A stretch of DNA of 21,500 nucleotides from Oscillospiraceae bacterium. Lineage in GTDB: Bacteria; Bacillota_A; Clostridia; Oscillospirales; Oscillospiraceae. The translations under genes were made by a program, and so were the position numbers. Each line of letters opens with the position of its first letter. The first letter of the stretch is position 1. Positions 7,460 to 14,580 of this stretch are shown in pieces. The stretch covers positions 1-21,500 of the forward strand of contig SVLP01000038.1 of the NCBI GenBank assembly GCA_015067895.1. The letters run 5' to 3'. The notes under the pieces were generated by a model, which saw only the letters and a list, made by a program, of their open reading frames with translations, did not search any database and was not told the origin of the DNA.

Positions 7460-9001
7460 TTACTTTGCGTACTCCACAGCCTTGGTCTCGCGGATGACGT
7501 TGACCTTGATCTGGCCGGGGTATTCAAGCTCCTGCTCGATCTTCTTGGCGATGTCGCGGGCCAGAAGGATCATGTTGTCCTCGGTGACCACCTCGGGCTT
7601 GACCATGATGCGGATCTCGCGGCCAGCCTGGATGGCGTAGGCCTTGTCCACGCCGGGCCAGGAGCCGGTCAGCTCCTCCAGCTTCTGCAGGCGGCGGATG
7701 TAGTTCTCCACGTTCTCACGGCGGGCGCCGGGACGGGCGGCGGAGATGGCGTCGGCGGCCTGAACCAGGACGGCGACGATGGTCTTGGGCTCCACATCAC
7801 CGTGGTGGGCCTCGATGGCGTTGACGATGACGGGGTTCTCCTTGTACTTCTTGGCGAGATCAGCACCCAGCTGCACGTGGCTGCCCTCCATCTCGTGGTC
7901 GACGGCCTTGCCCAGGTCATGGAGAAGACCGGCCCGCTTGGCCAGAGCCACATCGACGCCCAGCTCGCTGGCCAGCAGACCTGCGATGTGGGAGACCTCC
8001 ATGGAGTGGTTCAGCACGTTCTGGCCGTAGGAGGTGCGGTACTTCTGGCGGCCCAGGATCTTGATGAGCTCGGGATTCAGGTTGTGGACGCCGGTCTCGT
8101 AGCAGGCCCGCTCGCCCTCCTCGCGGATGGTGCGGTCGACCTCCCGGCGGGCCTTCTCCACCATGTCCTCGATGCGGGTGGGGTGGATACGGCCATCCTG
8201 GATCAGCTTCTCCAGAGCCAGTCTGGCGATCTCCCGGCGGACGGGATCGAAGCTGGAGACGGTGATGGCCTCGGGGGTGTCATCGATGATGAGATCGACG
8301 CCGGTGATGGTCTCCAGGGTGCGGATGTTGCGGCCCTCGCGGCCGATGATGCGGCCCTTCATCTCGTCGTTGGGCAGGGGCACAACGGAGACGGTGGTCT
8401 CGGCGGCGTGGTCGGCGGCGCAGCGCTGGATGGCGGTGGCGATGACCTCCCGGGCCAGAGACTCTGCATTGTCCTTCAGGTTCGCCTCGATCTCCTTGAT
8501 CTTCATGGCGGACTCGTGGCGGACTTCGTTTTCCACAGACTCCAGCAGATACTGCTTGGCCTGCTCCTGGGTCAGGCCGGAGAGCTCCTCCAGCTTGGCC
8601 TCCTGGGCGGACAGAACCTCGTCGGCCTTGGCCTGGGTCTCGGCGACCTTCTGCAGGCGCTTGTTCAGCTCCTCTTCCTTCCGCTCGAAGGCCTCGGTCT
8701 TCTTGTCCAGGGTGGTTTCCTTCTGTTCCAGACGGCGCTCCTGCTTGCTCAGCTCCGCCCGGCGTTCCTTCACTTCTTTTTCGTACTCTGTGCGAGATCT
8801 ATGGATTTCATCCTTGGCTTCAAGGAGCATTTCTTTCTTCTTGTTCTCACCGCCACGGATGGCTTCGTTGATGAGCCGGGTGGCTTCCGCCTCCGCAGAG
8901 CCGATGGCCTGCTCCGCCACCTTCTTCCGGTAGATGATACCGGCGACAACGCCGATGGCAAGGCACACAAGACCCACGAGGGCATACTTCAAAAATTCCA
9001 T
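7460..9001 (-). CDS. rny: Ribonuclease Y
   Basis: A 513-residue membrane-anchored endoribonuclease that starts mRNA turnover in Firmicutes. In order: one N-terminal membrane helix ([19 protein letters not shown]), a long charged coiled coil (about 30-170), a KH RNA-binding domain ([14 protein letters not shown], from about residue 214), and an HD phosphodiesterase domain with His361-Asp362 ([12 protein letters not shown]). Length matches the family (about 520). The start is not clear-cut: AAGGAGG lies 13 nt from the ATG at 9001 but only 1 nt from an in-frame GTG at 9013; I prefer the ATG, which begins [10 protein letters not shown]. The gene has its own promoter about 230 bp upstream and a terminator, so it is a single-gene unit with a long leader. 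Confidence 0.97.
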   Translation of the reverse strand: MEFLKYALVGLVCLAIGVVAGIIYRKKVAEQAIGSAEAEATRLINEAIRGGENKKKEMLLEAKDEIHRSRTEYEKEVKERRAELSKQERRLEQKETTLDKKTEAFERKEEELNKRLQKVAETQAKADEVLSAQEAKLEELSGLTQEQAKQYLLESVENEVRHESAMKIKEIEANLKDNAESLAREVIATAIQRCAADHAAETTVSVVPLPNDEMKGRIIGREGRNIRTLETITGVDLIIDDTPEAITVSSFDPVRREIARLALEKLIQDGRIHPTRIEDMVEKARREVDRTIREEGERACYETGVHNLNPELIKILGRQKYRTSYGQNVLNHSMEVSHIAGLLASELGVDVALAKRAGLLHDLGKAVDHEMEGSHVQLGADLAKKYKENPVIVNAIEAHHGDVEPKTIVAVLVQAADAISAARPGARRENVENYIRRLQKLEELTGSWPGVDKAYAIQAGREIRIMVKPEVVTEDNMILLARDIAKKIEQELEYPGQIKVNVIRETKAVEYAK

Positions 9002-9234
9002 ATTCTGCGACACACCTCCTTGTTAAAATTGGCAGGGGGACGGTGCGGCCGCAAAAGGCTTCCCATATTGGTTTGTTTGATGCGAAAAGGCTCCGAAGGC
9101 TCCCCTTCGGTTCGGATTTTGCTCAAAGAAAACGCCCATGGGGCGCAGATTGCGATACACAGCCGGCCCGGATGCCGGATCTACAGCAACGCCGCCGGTG
9201 CAAGAACCCGGTCAGGCATACTATTCCAAATGCT

Positions 9235-9263
9235 ATTTTACTTTCTTAACGCCCCAATGTCAA
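9235..9263 (-). promoter_or_regulatory. Sigma-A-type promoter of rny
   Basis: On the minus strand a perfect TTGACA (9263-9258), 17 nt, TAAAAT (9240-9235). Transcription would start near 9228, giving a leader of about 225 nt. A perfect 12-bp palindrome GCACAATTGTGC (9264-9275) abuts the -35 box, a possible regulator site, and a stem TTTGGAGA/TCTCCAAA (9291-9298 with 9313-9320) lies just beyond it. Confidence 0.75.
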
Positions 9264-9320
9264 GCACAATTGTGCAAAATCCGGCGCAGGTTTGGAGAAT
9301 TCTTTGTGATACTCTCCAAA

Positions 9321-9390
9321 AGCGGCGAGTCGCCGCTGACAAACTGTTCGCACTGCGTTTGAGGTCGTTATGTTGTACGTGTGGTCTTTC
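9321..9390. repeat. Dispersed ~70-bp repeat, copy B
   Basis: A perfect 8-bp-arm palindrome AGCGGCGAGTCGCCGCT (9321-9337), then CAAACTGTTCGCACTGCG (9340-9357), identical to 1829-1846, and a diverged tail ending GTGGTCTTTC. The hairpin differs in sequence from copy A but keeps its position. It lies upstream of the rny promoter and directly abuts the mobile-element-like repeat at 9408. Confidence 0.7.
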
Positions 9391-9407
9391 TATTGTACGG
9401 CACCAAT

Positions 9408-9713
9408 GTAGGGACTGTAAAGAAACCTGAATAATGATTCGAGTTATACATGAGTCAATCAGAAGAACCATCTGCCGTCTACCGCTGTCATTGCGAGGAG
9501 CCGACAGGCGACGCGGCAATCTCCTGGTACTGCGTCACAAATCTGCACATCGTACCAGGAGATCGCCGCGCCCTTACGGGCTCGCGATGACATGGATGTG
9601 GTCACCTGATCCGATTGATCCAACACAGAAAACAGCAGCAGTGTCCCACTTGATTGTGTGTCACTGCTGCTGTATGTTGTTTAGATACCTATGCGTTTCT
9701 TTACAGCCCCTAC
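9408..9713 (+). repeat. 292-bp composite palindromic element, copy 2, with complete ends
   Basis: Complete copy of the element at the left window edge, in the opposite orientation. Ends: GTAGGGACTGTAAAGAAAC (from 9408) and its reverse complement with one change (to 9713). Core palindrome 9488-9590 (TCATTGCGAG...CTCGCGATGA) with an inner GTACCAGGAGAT stem, and the 12-bp GCAGCAGTG-type stem at the right. No target duplication is evident in the flanks (CACCAAT / GGAAGTG). No coding capacity. It separates rny and its promoter from the XRE gene. Confidence 0.88.
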
Positions 9714-9737
9714 GGAAGTGCCCCCGACATGCAGAAC

Positions 9738-9761
9738 GCCCGCTGCATTCGCAGCGGGCTC
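9738..9761. terminator. Hairpin GCCCGCTGC-N4-GCAGCGGGC downstream of the XRE gene
   Basis: Perfect 9-bp stem (9738-9746 with 9751-9759). It lies 7 bp past the XRE stop and probably ends its transcript, though no strong T run follows on the minus strand. On the plus strand it is followed by TTTTTT at 9770-9775. The same stem recurs at 10379-10400. Confidence 0.6.
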
Positions 9762-9766
9762 GGCAG

Positions 9767-9985
9767 TCATTTTTTCGGATAGGGCTTTTTCTCCGGTGTG
9801 CGGCCCAGAAGATAGTCGATGCTGGTGTGATGGAACTCTGCCAGAGCGATCAGGACTGCGGTGGGGATATCCCGCTTTCCTGTTTCATAGTTGGAGTAGC
9901 ACACCTGGGTACAATTCAGATATTCCGCCAACTCCCGCTGGCTCAGGTCTTTATCTTCGCGCAGATTGCGGATCCTCTCGTACAT
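9767..9985 (-). CDS. XRE-family helix-turn-helix transcriptional regulator (small)
   Basis: A 72-residue protein that is almost entirely a Cro/CI-type HTH domain: ERIRNLREDKDLSQRELAEY, then LNCTQVCYSNYETGKRDIP and a third/fourth helix with the common IDYLLGRT ending. No sensor domain is attached, so it may respond to a partner or simply autoregulate. The ATG at 9985 has GGGAGG 7 nt upstream; an in-frame TTG at 9991 is less likely. It is divergent from a small gene of unknown function, and the shared 110-bp gap holds two CAAAACAAAA direct repeats, a probable operator. Confidence 0.92.
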   Translation of the reverse strand: MYERIRNLREDKDLSQRELAEYLNCTQVCYSNYETGKRDIPTAVLIALAEFHHTSIDYLLGRTPEKKPYPKK

Positions 9986-10018
9986 TCCCAAACCTCCCGG
10001 AAAGCAGTGTTTGGGAAG

Positions 10019-10073
10019 AGTATACGCAAAACAAAATGTAATGATTGCGTTTCAAAACAAAACGTTATACAAT
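10019..10073. promoter_or_regulatory. Divergent promoter region with CAAAACAAAA direct repeats
   Basis: Plus strand: TTGCGT (10045-10050), 17 nt, TACAAT (10068-10073), driving the small gene at 10096. Minus strand: TATACT (10024-10019) as -10 for the XRE gene, with a weak -35. Two direct repeats, CAAAACAAAATGTAA (10027-10041) and CAAAACAAAACGTTA (10053-10067), are 26 bp apart, about two and a half helix turns, and overlap the plus-strand promoter spacer, so a bound repressor could block it. Confidence 0.6.
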
Positions 10074-10095
10074 ATCGCCAGAGGAGGGATGTACC

Positions 10096-10368
10096 ATGCT
10101 TGAATGGGTGTACCGCGCCGCAGATGCGGTGGATCGACAGGCGAAATGCGACCCGGAATATCAGGAGCTTGCCCGGCGTCAGCGGGAGCTGGCTCCGGCC
10201 TACGTGGCTCTGACCGAACGGCTCAGTCCTGAAGACCGGGAGCTGCTTCTGGAGTATACGGATGTGGAGGGGAACCTCCGGTACCGCCTGACCCAGCTGG
10301 CCTATTTCTATGGGAAGCGCGTCGGACAAAAGGACAGTTCTGGTGACAGTCTATCCCGATCCATATGA
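10096..10368 (+). CDS. Small protein of unknown function (DUF6809-like)
   Basis: A 90-residue soluble, charged, mostly helical protein with no signal or membrane segment. The pattern EYQELARRQRELAPAY, LSPEDRELLLEYTD, then a region ending YFYGKRVG resembles what I remember of DUF6809, small proteins common in gut Clostridia and often near mobile DNA; this is a memory-based resemblance and not a proven match. No catalytic motif is visible. The ATG at 10096 has AGGAGG at 10082-10087, 8 nt upstream. It is divergent from the XRE regulator with a shared operator-like region, so it is probably that regulator's target. A toxin-antitoxin role is possible but unsupported by any known toxin motif. Confidence 0.8.
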   Translation: MLEWVYRAADAVDRQAKCDPEYQELARRQRELAPAYVALTERLSPEDRELLLEYTDVEGNLRYRLTQLAYFYGKRVGQKDSSGDSLSRSI

Positions 10369-10378
10369 CACAACGAAA

Positions 10379-10402
10379 GCCCGCTGCTCTCGCAGCGGGC
10401 TC
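10379..10402. terminator. Hairpin GCCCGCTGC-N4-GCAGCGGGC between two convergent genes
   Basis: Perfect 9-bp stem (10379-10387 with 10392-10400) placed between the stop of the small gene (10368) and the stop of rqcH (10407), so it could terminate both. It matches the hairpin at 9738-9761 at 22 of 24 positions, the only changes being in the loop. Confidence 0.7.
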
Positions 10403-10406
10403 ACGT

Positions 10407-12152
10407 TTATCCTCTGGGCTTGCCCGTCTCGATCTCCTTGACGATGCCGTCGTGGGGGTTGACATAGACGGTGCGATACGAATGGTAGATGACCATGCCG
10501 GGCTTGGCGGCGGGGGGCCGCTTGAGCTGCTTGACGGGGGTCACGTCCACGGGCACGTTCTGGCCCAGACGCAGCTCGGAATGGTAAGCCGCCAGCTGGG
10601 CGGCCTGGGTGATGGTGTCGTCGGGCACCTGCCGACCATTGGCGGCGATGATGACGTGGGAGCCGTGCACCTTCTGGGCGTGGAGCCAGATGTCGCCCTT
10701 GCTTGCCAGCTTGAAGGTCAGCTCGTCGTTCTGGCGGTTGTTGCGGCCCACGTAGATGCCGATGCCGTCGGTGGACTCGTAGCGGATGGGCTGGAGCTTG
10801 GACTGCTTCATCTTCCGCTTGCCGGTGTCCTTCCGGATATAGCCCCCGGCCTGGAGCTCCTGGCGGATCTCCTCCAGAGCCTGCTCCGAGTCGGCCCGGG
10901 TCAGCTCGTCGAGGACGGATTCCAGGTAGCTGAGCTCCGTCCGGCCCAGCTCCAGCTGATGGGTCAGCTCCTTCTGGGCGTTCTTCATGCGGGTGTAGTC
11001 CTTGTAGAATTTCGCCGCGTTCTCCTGGGGGGACAGGACTTCGGAGATGGGGATTTTGATGACGGTCATGTTCTCGTCATAAAAATCCTCGGCCTCCAGG
11101 AATTTCTGACCCTTTTTGATGGAGTGGATGTTGGCGGTGACGATGTCGCCCAGCTGGCGCAGACGCTCCCGGTCGAGGGTGGCGGCCAGCTCCTTCTCCT
11201 GGATGGCCAGCTTGCGCCTGGTGCGCTGGCAGAGATTGGAAACGGTCTTGCGCACCGCCTGGCTCTTCTGGCGCATGGCATCGGTGCGGTCGCGGAGGGT
11301 GTAGAAGGAGTCCAGCAGGGCGGTGAAGCTCTCGGCGGTCTCATATTCGCCGTACTCCCGGATGGGGCAGAAGGCGAAGTATTTCGGCACACCGTCCCTG
11401 CCCCGGACAAAATAGGGTGCGGGGTGGTTCAGGTGCTCGTGGAAGAAGAGGTACAGCTTCTCCGCCGCGTCGGCACCCAGGCTGTCGGCCCGGGCATCCA
11501 GATCCCCGGCGGCAAAAATCGCCGCCTCCCGGCAGACCAGGGGGCTCAGGCCGCCCAGATTGTCCATCAATTTATCGGACAGCTTGTCCGCACCGGGGGC
11601 CCGGAGCAGATCGCCAAAATCGGCGGCGGTCATGGAAATGGGATCGAGCTTGCGGATGGGCTCGGGAGCCTGATACACGAGACCCGGCAGGGCGGGACGA
11701 TTGCTCTCGTCCAGACCGACCCGCCGCAGGCAGTCGAGGATGCGCCCGTCCGGGCCCAGCAGGTAGATGTTGCAGGTGCGGCCCATGAGCTCGCAGACCA
11801 GTTTTTTCTGCACCGGATAGCCCATCTCGTCGGTGCAGTCGAAGGTGAAGGCCGCGCACCGCTCCATGGCGGGCTGCTCCACGGAGGAGAGCCGTGCACC
11901 GGACAGGTGCTTGCGCAGGAGCATGCAGAACATGGGGGGCTCCGTGGGATTTTCGGGGGAAGCGGTGGTCAGGTGGAGCCGGGGAGCGGCGGGATTCGCC
12001 GCCAGCAGCAGCTTCTGCCGGCCCTTCTCCGTGCGCAGGAGGAAAATCACCGAGTCCCGGGCGGGCTGGTGGATCTTCTCCACCCTGGCACCGGTGGCCT
12101 CGCTGCGCAGCTCGCTCAGCACCGCGGTGAGAAAATATGCGTCAAATGCCAT
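10407..12152 (-). CDS. rqcH: Ribosome quality control protein RqcH (NFACT family, Rqc2 homologue)
   Basis: A 581-residue NFACT protein. It binds the tRNA-carrying 50S subunit of stalled ribosomes and directs C-terminal alanine tailing of the stuck chain. NFACT-N is residues 1 to about 200 (FDAYFLTAVLSEL, KIHQP, PPMFCMLLRKHL), followed by a coiled-coil arm (about 290-430) and the NFACT-R domain near 455-560 with DIWLHAQKVHGSHVII. The position equivalent to the catalytic Asp97-Arg98 of B. subtilis RqcH reads Glu97-Arg98 here (AMERC), a conservative change. Older databases call the family fibronectin-binding protein. GGAGGAG precedes the ATG, and the start overlaps the end of mrnC by 11 bp, so the two are translationally linked. 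Confidence 0.95.
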   Translation of the reverse strand: MAFDAYFLTAVLSELRSEATGARVEKIHQPARDSVIFLLRTEKGRQKLLLAANPAAPRLHLTTASPENPTEPPMFCMLLRKHLSGARLSSVEQPAMERCAAFTFDCTDEMGYPVQKKLVCELMGRTCNIYLLGPDGRILDCLRRVGLDESNRPALPGLVYQAPEPIRKLDPISMTAADFGDLLRAPGADKLSDKLMDNLGGLSPLVCREAAIFAAGDLDARADSLGADAAEKLYLFFHEHLNHPAPYFVRGRDGVPKYFAFCPIREYGEYETAESFTALLDSFYTLRDRTDAMRQKSQAVRKTVSNLCQRTRRKLAIQEKELAATLDRERLRQLGDIVTANIHSIKKGQKFLEAEDFYDENMTVIKIPISEVLSPQENAAKFYKDYTRMKNAQKELTHQLELGRTELSYLESVLDELTRADSEQALEEIRQELQAGGYIRKDTGKRKMKQSKLQPIRYESTDGIGIYVGRNNRQNDELTFKLASKGDIWLHAQKVHGSHVIIAANGRQVPDDTITQAAQLAAYHSELRLGQNVPVDVTPVKQLKRPPAAKPGMVIYHSYRTVYVNPHDGIVKEIETGKPRG

Positions 12153-12555
12153 AGAGCTCCTCCATCACGGTGACAAAAATCTCATTGATCCGGTCGGTCT
12201 GCCCCGCCAGGTACAGCCCGCCGAACAGAGCCTCCACGCCGGTGGCCTTGGCATACTCGGCGGGGGTGGCGGACTTGGGCACGGCGTGGACATGGCTGTT
12301 CTTGCCCCGGCGGTAGAGGGCCTTCTCGTCCTCGGTCAGCAGGGGCAGCATCTTGTCGGCGAATTTCGCCTGAGCCGTGGCCTTGACCAGGGCGATGGTG
12401 TCCCGGTGCATCCGATTCACGGTCTGATCGCCGTGGGCGCAGATCCAGGAGCGGGTCAGCAGCTCGAACACGCCGTCGCCAATGTGGGCCAGGCCCAGAT
12501 TCGAAATGGCATTGATCTTTTGCCTGTCCATATGCATATGGAAGTAGTTTTCCAT
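12142..12555 (-). CDS. mrnC: Mini-ribonuclease 3
   Basis: A 137-residue RNase III-type catalytic domain without the dsRNA-binding domain, the enzyme that finishes 23S rRNA ends in B. subtilis. The catalytic helix is LGLAHIGDGVFELL with Asp27 and Glu31 in the right places; downstream NRMHRDTIALVKATAQAKF and the acidic region with RRGKNSHVH match the family. I chose the ATG at 12555 because it overlaps the stop of the upstream gene (TGATG), the usual sign of translational coupling; the longer in-frame option (12591) would run deep into the upstream gene. Its usual Firmicutes neighbours (cysS, trmB) are absent here; instead it lies between a Gx transporter and rqcH. Confidence 0.94.
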   Translation of the reverse strand: MENYFHMHMDRQKINAISNLGLAHIGDGVFELLTRSWICAHGDQTVNRMHRDTIALVKATAQAKFADKMLPLLTEDEKALYRRGKNSHVHAVPKSATPAEYAKATGVEALFGGLYLAGQTDRINEIFVTVMEELYGI

Positions 12556-13043
12556 CAAAGCTTCAACCTTTCCGTCAGGAATTGGGCACAAAGCCCGGTA
12601 AATGCGCCGGTAAAGATGCCGATGCCGATCATCACCGGCAGGTAGGCGGCCAGACCCGGGGTCAGGGTCACGCCAATGGCAACGGCCATCTGGCCGATGC
12701 AGTGGGCGATGGAGCCCAGGACACCGGCCACCCAGATCTGCTTTCTGGTCAGGAAGTTCCGGGAGAGGATCGTAATTCCAATGGCGCAGGCACCGCCCGC
12801 ACCGGAGTACAAAATGGTACTCATCTGCCCGGAGAACACCGCGCCGAGAAACACTCTCGCGGCCAGGATCATGGCGGCCTTCTTCGGCCCCATGACGAAC
12901 ACCGCCCAGACGGTGACGATGTTGCTCAGACCCAGCTTGACGCCCGGCACCGGCGACAGGCCCGGCAGCTGGAGCTCCACCATAAAGATGGTCAGCGCAA
13001 TGGCGGTGAGCAGCGCCATGCGGGTGATTTCTTTGGTTTTCAT
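12555..13043 (-). CDS. Gx transporter family protein (Hpre_diP_synt_I family)
   Basis: A 162-residue membrane protein with about five hydrophobic segments. The stretch LPGLSPVPGVKLGLSNIVTV and the following Arg/Gly-rich turn (ARVFLGAVFSGQMSTILYS) are typical of the family once labelled heptaprenyl diphosphate synthase component I and now called Gx transporters, similar to small substrate-binding transporter subunits. Substrate unknown. The start at 13043 gives the expected length and begins at the first membrane-proximal region; the frame remains open for 65 more codons, but those translate the repeat at 13069-13229. The Shine-Dalgarno is weak. It overlaps mrnC by one base and follows the RlmI-like gene in the same direction. 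Confidence 0.85.
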   Translation of the reverse strand: MKTKEITRMALLTAIALTIFMVELQLPGLSPVPGVKLGLSNIVTVWAVFVMGPKKAAMILAARVFLGAVFSGQMSTILYSGAGGACAIGITILSRNFLTRKQIWVAGVLGSIAHCIGQMAVAIGVTLTPGLAAYLPVMIGIGIFTGAFTGLCAQFLTERLKL

Positions 13044-13068
13044 AGATAGTTCATTCCATTCCCGGATA

Positions 13069-13229
13069 ATGCCTTCCCCTTTGGGGAAGGTGCCCCAACG
13101 CGCAAAGCGCGGCAGGGGCGGATGAGGCTGGTATGCAGTACGAATTCGCCGAAATGCGGCAGGAAACGCAGTGCAGTACCGCACCTCACCCGGCTCCTTC
13201 GGAGCCACCCTCCCCAAAGGGGAGGGCAT
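13069..13229. repeat. CCTTCCCC-ended palindromic repeat, 161 bp
   Basis: Left ATGCCTTCCCCTTTGGGGAA and right end its near reverse complement (ATGCCCTCCCCTTTGGGGAG on the minus strand), each being a hairpin in itself. The middle carries GTATGCAGTA (13131-13140) followed directly by CGAATTCGCCGAA (13141-13153), also found inverted in the GTAGGG-type repeat at 4025-4167. It lies between the RlmI-like gene and the Gx transporter gene, in a probable operon. Confidence 0.83.
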
Positions 13230-13239
13230 TGGTGTCATC

Positions 13240-14415
13240 TTACAGCACCCGGACGATATAGCCCTTGAGATACCAGTTGGTCTCGGAGTAAATGGCGGCG
13301 GCGTGGTCTCTGGACTGCATCAGCGGCTCCAGGAGCAGCACCTGGCGGCCTGCGTCGGCGGCGGCCTCCCGCAGCATCTGCAGAAACAGGGGCGCGGTCA
13401 TGAACTGGGAGCAGGAGAAGCTCGCCAGATAGCCGCCGGGAGTCACCATCTTCATGCACCGGTAGTTGAGCTCCTTGTAGCCCCGATAGGCGGCGTCCAG
13501 GGTCTTGCGGCTCTTGGAGAAGGCGGGGGGATCGCAGATGATGAAATCATACCGCTCGCCGCCGTCGCACTCCCGCTTGACCAGGTCAAAGACATTCTCA
13601 CAGACCGGCTCGATCAGATGGTCGACACCATTGAGCTCTGCGTTGCCCATGAGCATGTCCAGGGCGCTCTGGCTCACATCCACACTTTTGACGGATTTCG
13701 CGCCGTAGAGTCCCGCGTGGACGGAGAAGCCGCCGGTGTGGCAGCACAGATCCAGCACCCGCGCGCCCCGGCAGTAGGGACGGATGCGCCCCCGGTTCTC
13801 CTGCTGATCCAGGAAATGGCCGGTCTTCTGACCGTTCAGGAGGTCGGCCTCCATCATGGCATCCAGTTCCCGGAACCGTATTTTTTCGGGCAGCTCGCCG
13901 TATACACAGCCGGACTGCAGGGGCAAGCCCTCCTTTTCCCGGATGGCAACGTCGTTGCGCTCGCAGATGCCCTTGGGCTCAAAGAGCGCCGCGAGAATTT
14001 CAATAATGTCGGCTTTGAAGGCTTCCATGCCCAGGCTCACGATCTGGAAAGAAAGATACTCGCCGAACTTGTCCACCGTCAGGCCGGGCAGGCCGTCCGC
14101 ATCGCCGAAGACCACCCGGCAGGCGTTGGAAAAGCCCAGCTGCCGCCGCCGGATCCAGGCATCCCGGATCCGCAGGGCGATGAACTCGGTGTTGATCTCC
14201 TCGCGCTGTCTGGTCACCAGCCGGACGATGATCTTGCTTTCCCCGTTGAAAAAGCCCCGGCCCACAAAGGAGCCGTCGAAGGCCGTCACATCCACGATGC
14301 CGCCGTTTACGCAGTCCTCGTCCACCCAGCTGACCTCGTTGTCATATACCCAGCAGCCGCCGGCCAGGAGAGCCTTCTCCTCCCCCCGGCGCAGCCGCAC
14401 CTCGCCAATGTTCAT
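13240..14415 (-). CDS. Class I rRNA large-subunit (cytosine-5) methyltransferase, RlmI-like
   Basis: A 391-residue SAM-dependent methyltransferase. The N-terminal 70 or so residues (EVRLRRGEEKALLAGGCWVY) are PUA-like, used to bind RNA; the middle adapter (RVVFGDADGLPGLTVDKFG) and the C-terminal Rossmann domain with the SAM loop VLDLCCHTGGFSVHA and the catalytic-site motif CDPPAFSKSR match the RlmI/YccW family, which makes m5C1962 in 23S rRNA. The precise target in this organism is inferred. The ATG at 14415 has GGAGG 9 nt upstream and fits the conserved N-terminus; the frame extends 22 codons further without support. It has a good promoter and heads the run toward the Gx transporter, mrnC and rqcH. 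Confidence 0.9.
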   Translation of the reverse strand: MNIGEVRLRRGEEKALLAGGCWVYDNEVSWVDEDCVNGGIVDVTAFDGSFVGRGFFNGESKIIVRLVTRQREEINTEFIALRIRDAWIRRRQLGFSNACRVVFGDADGLPGLTVDKFGEYLSFQIVSLGMEAFKADIIEILAALFEPKGICERNDVAIREKEGLPLQSGCVYGELPEKIRFRELDAMMEADLLNGQKTGHFLDQQENRGRIRPYCRGARVLDLCCHTGGFSVHAGLYGAKSVKSVDVSQSALDMLMGNAELNGVDHLIEPVCENVFDLVKRECDGGERYDFIICDPPAFSKSRKTLDAAYRGYKELNYRCMKMVTPGGYLASFSCSQFMTAPLFLQMLREAAADAGRQVLLLEPLMQSRDHAAAIYSETNWYLKGYIVRVL

Positions 14416-14448
14416 AAGGCCATTCCTCCCCATGATAAAGATGGGGAT

Positions 14449-14477
14449 ATTGTAGCATAGGTGCGGAGAAATTGCAA
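14449..14477 (-). promoter_or_regulatory. Promoter of the RlmI-like gene
   Basis: Minus strand TTGCAA (14477-14472), 17 nt, TACAAT (14454-14449), about 33 bp upstream of the chosen start. Confidence 0.72.
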
Positions 14478-14580
14478 TCATTTCCCCGGTTCATGCTTCC
14501 GGGGAGCGCTCGCGGGCCGGTGTGCAGACGGACGCGCAGGCGCCAATTATGAAGATTTTTCAAAAATTATGTCGCCCCAC

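Noticed and set aside
7415..9430. Long plus-strand open frames across rny
   Set aside because: Leu/Gly/Asp-rich shadow of RNase Y, running through the rny terminator and repeats; no recognisable domain.
10096..10368. Small gene as a definite toxin of a toxin-antitoxin pair
   Set aside because: No known toxin motif, and the genes are divergent instead of overlapping in one operon; kept only as one possibility.
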